NCBI GenBank assembly: GCA_937128575.1
Contig: CAKZMN010000042.1
Span: 1-8,087 of the forward strand
Reading direction: 5' to 3'
Length of the DNA stretch: 8,087 nt
From: an uncultured Alphaproteobacteria bacterium
GTDB lineage: Bacteria; Pseudomonadota; Alphaproteobacteria; Micavibrionales; Micavibrionaceae
Shown: positions 6,698 through 8,087 of the stretch, in pieces
How positions within the stretch are numbered: the first letter of the stretch is position 1
How the letters are laid out: each line of letters begins with the position of its first letter
Notes under the pieces: model-generated
The model's database searches: none
What the model was told of the DNA's origin: nothing
Seen by the model: the letters and a program-made list of their open reading frames with translations, nothing else
Made by a program: the position numbers and the translations under genes

Positions 6698-7277
6698 TGG
6701 CAAAACACCAGAAGAGCATTTCATCAAACAAAGACGAAATTTGATTTTGATCTCACTATTTGTGATTTTTTATGAAGTTGGGAATCTAACCATCGAGGAA
6801 ATAAATTTTCTCGGCAACAAATCCAAACTTGGAAACCCAGAAATCGTTACCTTTTTTCTAATAGTTGCCTTTACTTATTTTTCATTGCGCTATTATACCG
6901 CCTGTAGGGAAATTAAAGGTATTTCAAAATTTTTATATGGCTGCAGTGCCCGCGCAGAAAATAAATGCAAAGCTTTTGTTACAAAAAAATATTTCGAGCC
7001 TCAAAAAGAAAAATTTAAAGCTGTTGACCAAATAACCAGAACAAAATTCACAAGAACCTATATGTTAAGAAGTGAGCGAAGAGGTGAAAATGGTGAACCT
7101 CTACATGTGAAAATCGTAGTAAAATGCAGATTTATATACAATTATACCTTGTCATTACTACCTACAATTATTCACACATCCAAGTTTACAGAGTATGTCC
7201 TACCTTACATCATCGCCATAATAGCTGGATTAGAGCTTCTTGATTACAGCCTTATATCTCAGCTTATTAAACCTTGA
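6687..7277 (+). CDS. Hypothetical three-helix inner-membrane protein, AT-rich
   Basis: 196 residues; I recognise no family. Hydrophobic segments are at about 18-34 ([15 protein letters not shown]), 51-70 ([20 protein letters not shown]) and 168-186 ([18 protein letters not shown]). The N-terminus (KQRR at 14-17) and the 71-150 loop, rich in Lys/Arg with Cys at 73, 86, 94 and 147, should be cytoplasmic by the positive-inside rule. The ATG at 6687 overlaps the end of mutS by 11 bp in another frame, so translation may be coupled to mutS. A GTG at 6690 is an alternative start. Composition breaks sharply from mutS: bases 6841-6900 have 18 G/C in 60, against 37 in 60 at 5401-5460. That suggests recent acquisition or weak selection on codon use. 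A sizeable AT-rich frame with orderly membrane helices is unlikely to be chance. The function is unknown, and the link to mismatch repair is positional only. Confidence 0.75.
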   Translation: MVDSGKTPEEHFIKQRRNLILISLFVIFYEVGNLTIEEINFLGNKSKLGNPEIVTFFLIVAFTYFSLRYYTACREIKGISKFLYGCSARAENKCKAFVTKKYFEPQKEKFKAVDQITRTKFTRTYMLRSERRGENGEPLHVKIVVKCRFIYNYTLSLLPTIIHTSKFTEYVLPYIIAIIAGLELLDYSLISQLIKP

Positions 7278-7292
7278 AAAAGCTCTCTTTAA

Positions 7293-8087
<795 letters not shown>

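Overview
The window reads as chromosomal DNA of an alphaproteobacterium. UbiE, CoaBC, Dut, MutS and a thioredoxin-reductase-like ferredoxin-NADP+ reductase all look alphaproteobacterial, and the reductase closely resembles the Rhodopseudomonas-type enzyme as I remember it. I cannot fix the genus. Every gene I support is on the plus strand. Most core genes use GC-rich third codon positions; two or three accessory genes do not.

Layout: (1) 1-728, the ubiquinone/menaquinone C-methyltransferase UbiE, entering from the left edge, with an in-frame TAA inside its conserved N-terminal region. (2) 729-901, an AT-rich spacer with promoter-like and inverted-repeat elements. (3) 902-1426, an Ala/Glu/Asp/Lys-rich protein with one N-terminal hydrophobic segment and 11-residue repeats, followed by a strong intrinsic terminator at 1453-1493. 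(4) 1513-3211, coaBC and dut, overlapping by 26 bp. (5) 3296-3955, an unrecognised protein with a very acidic tail. (6) 4016-6697, mutS, complete. (7) 6687-7277, an AT-rich, unrecognised three-helix membrane protein whose start overlaps the mutS stop region. (8) 7311-8087, the ferredoxin/flavodoxin-NADP+ reductase, cut by the right edge.

Most of the window is housekeeping: quinone methylation, coenzyme A synthesis, dUTP removal, mismatch repair and NADPH/ferredoxin redox balance. dut and mutS both protect the genome but are separated by an unknown gene. The accessory content is the repeat protein between ubiE and coaBC, where many alphaproteobacteria carry ubiB, the acidic-tail protein, and the membrane protein behind mutS.

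I see no defence system, mobile element, CRISPR array, tRNA or rRNA. The best leads are the interrupted ubiE, the LEA/apolipoprotein-like 11-mer protein, the compositionally foreign ORF fused by overlap to mutS, and a T9 tract at the CoaC/CoaB junction where a one-base slip either way ends translation at once.
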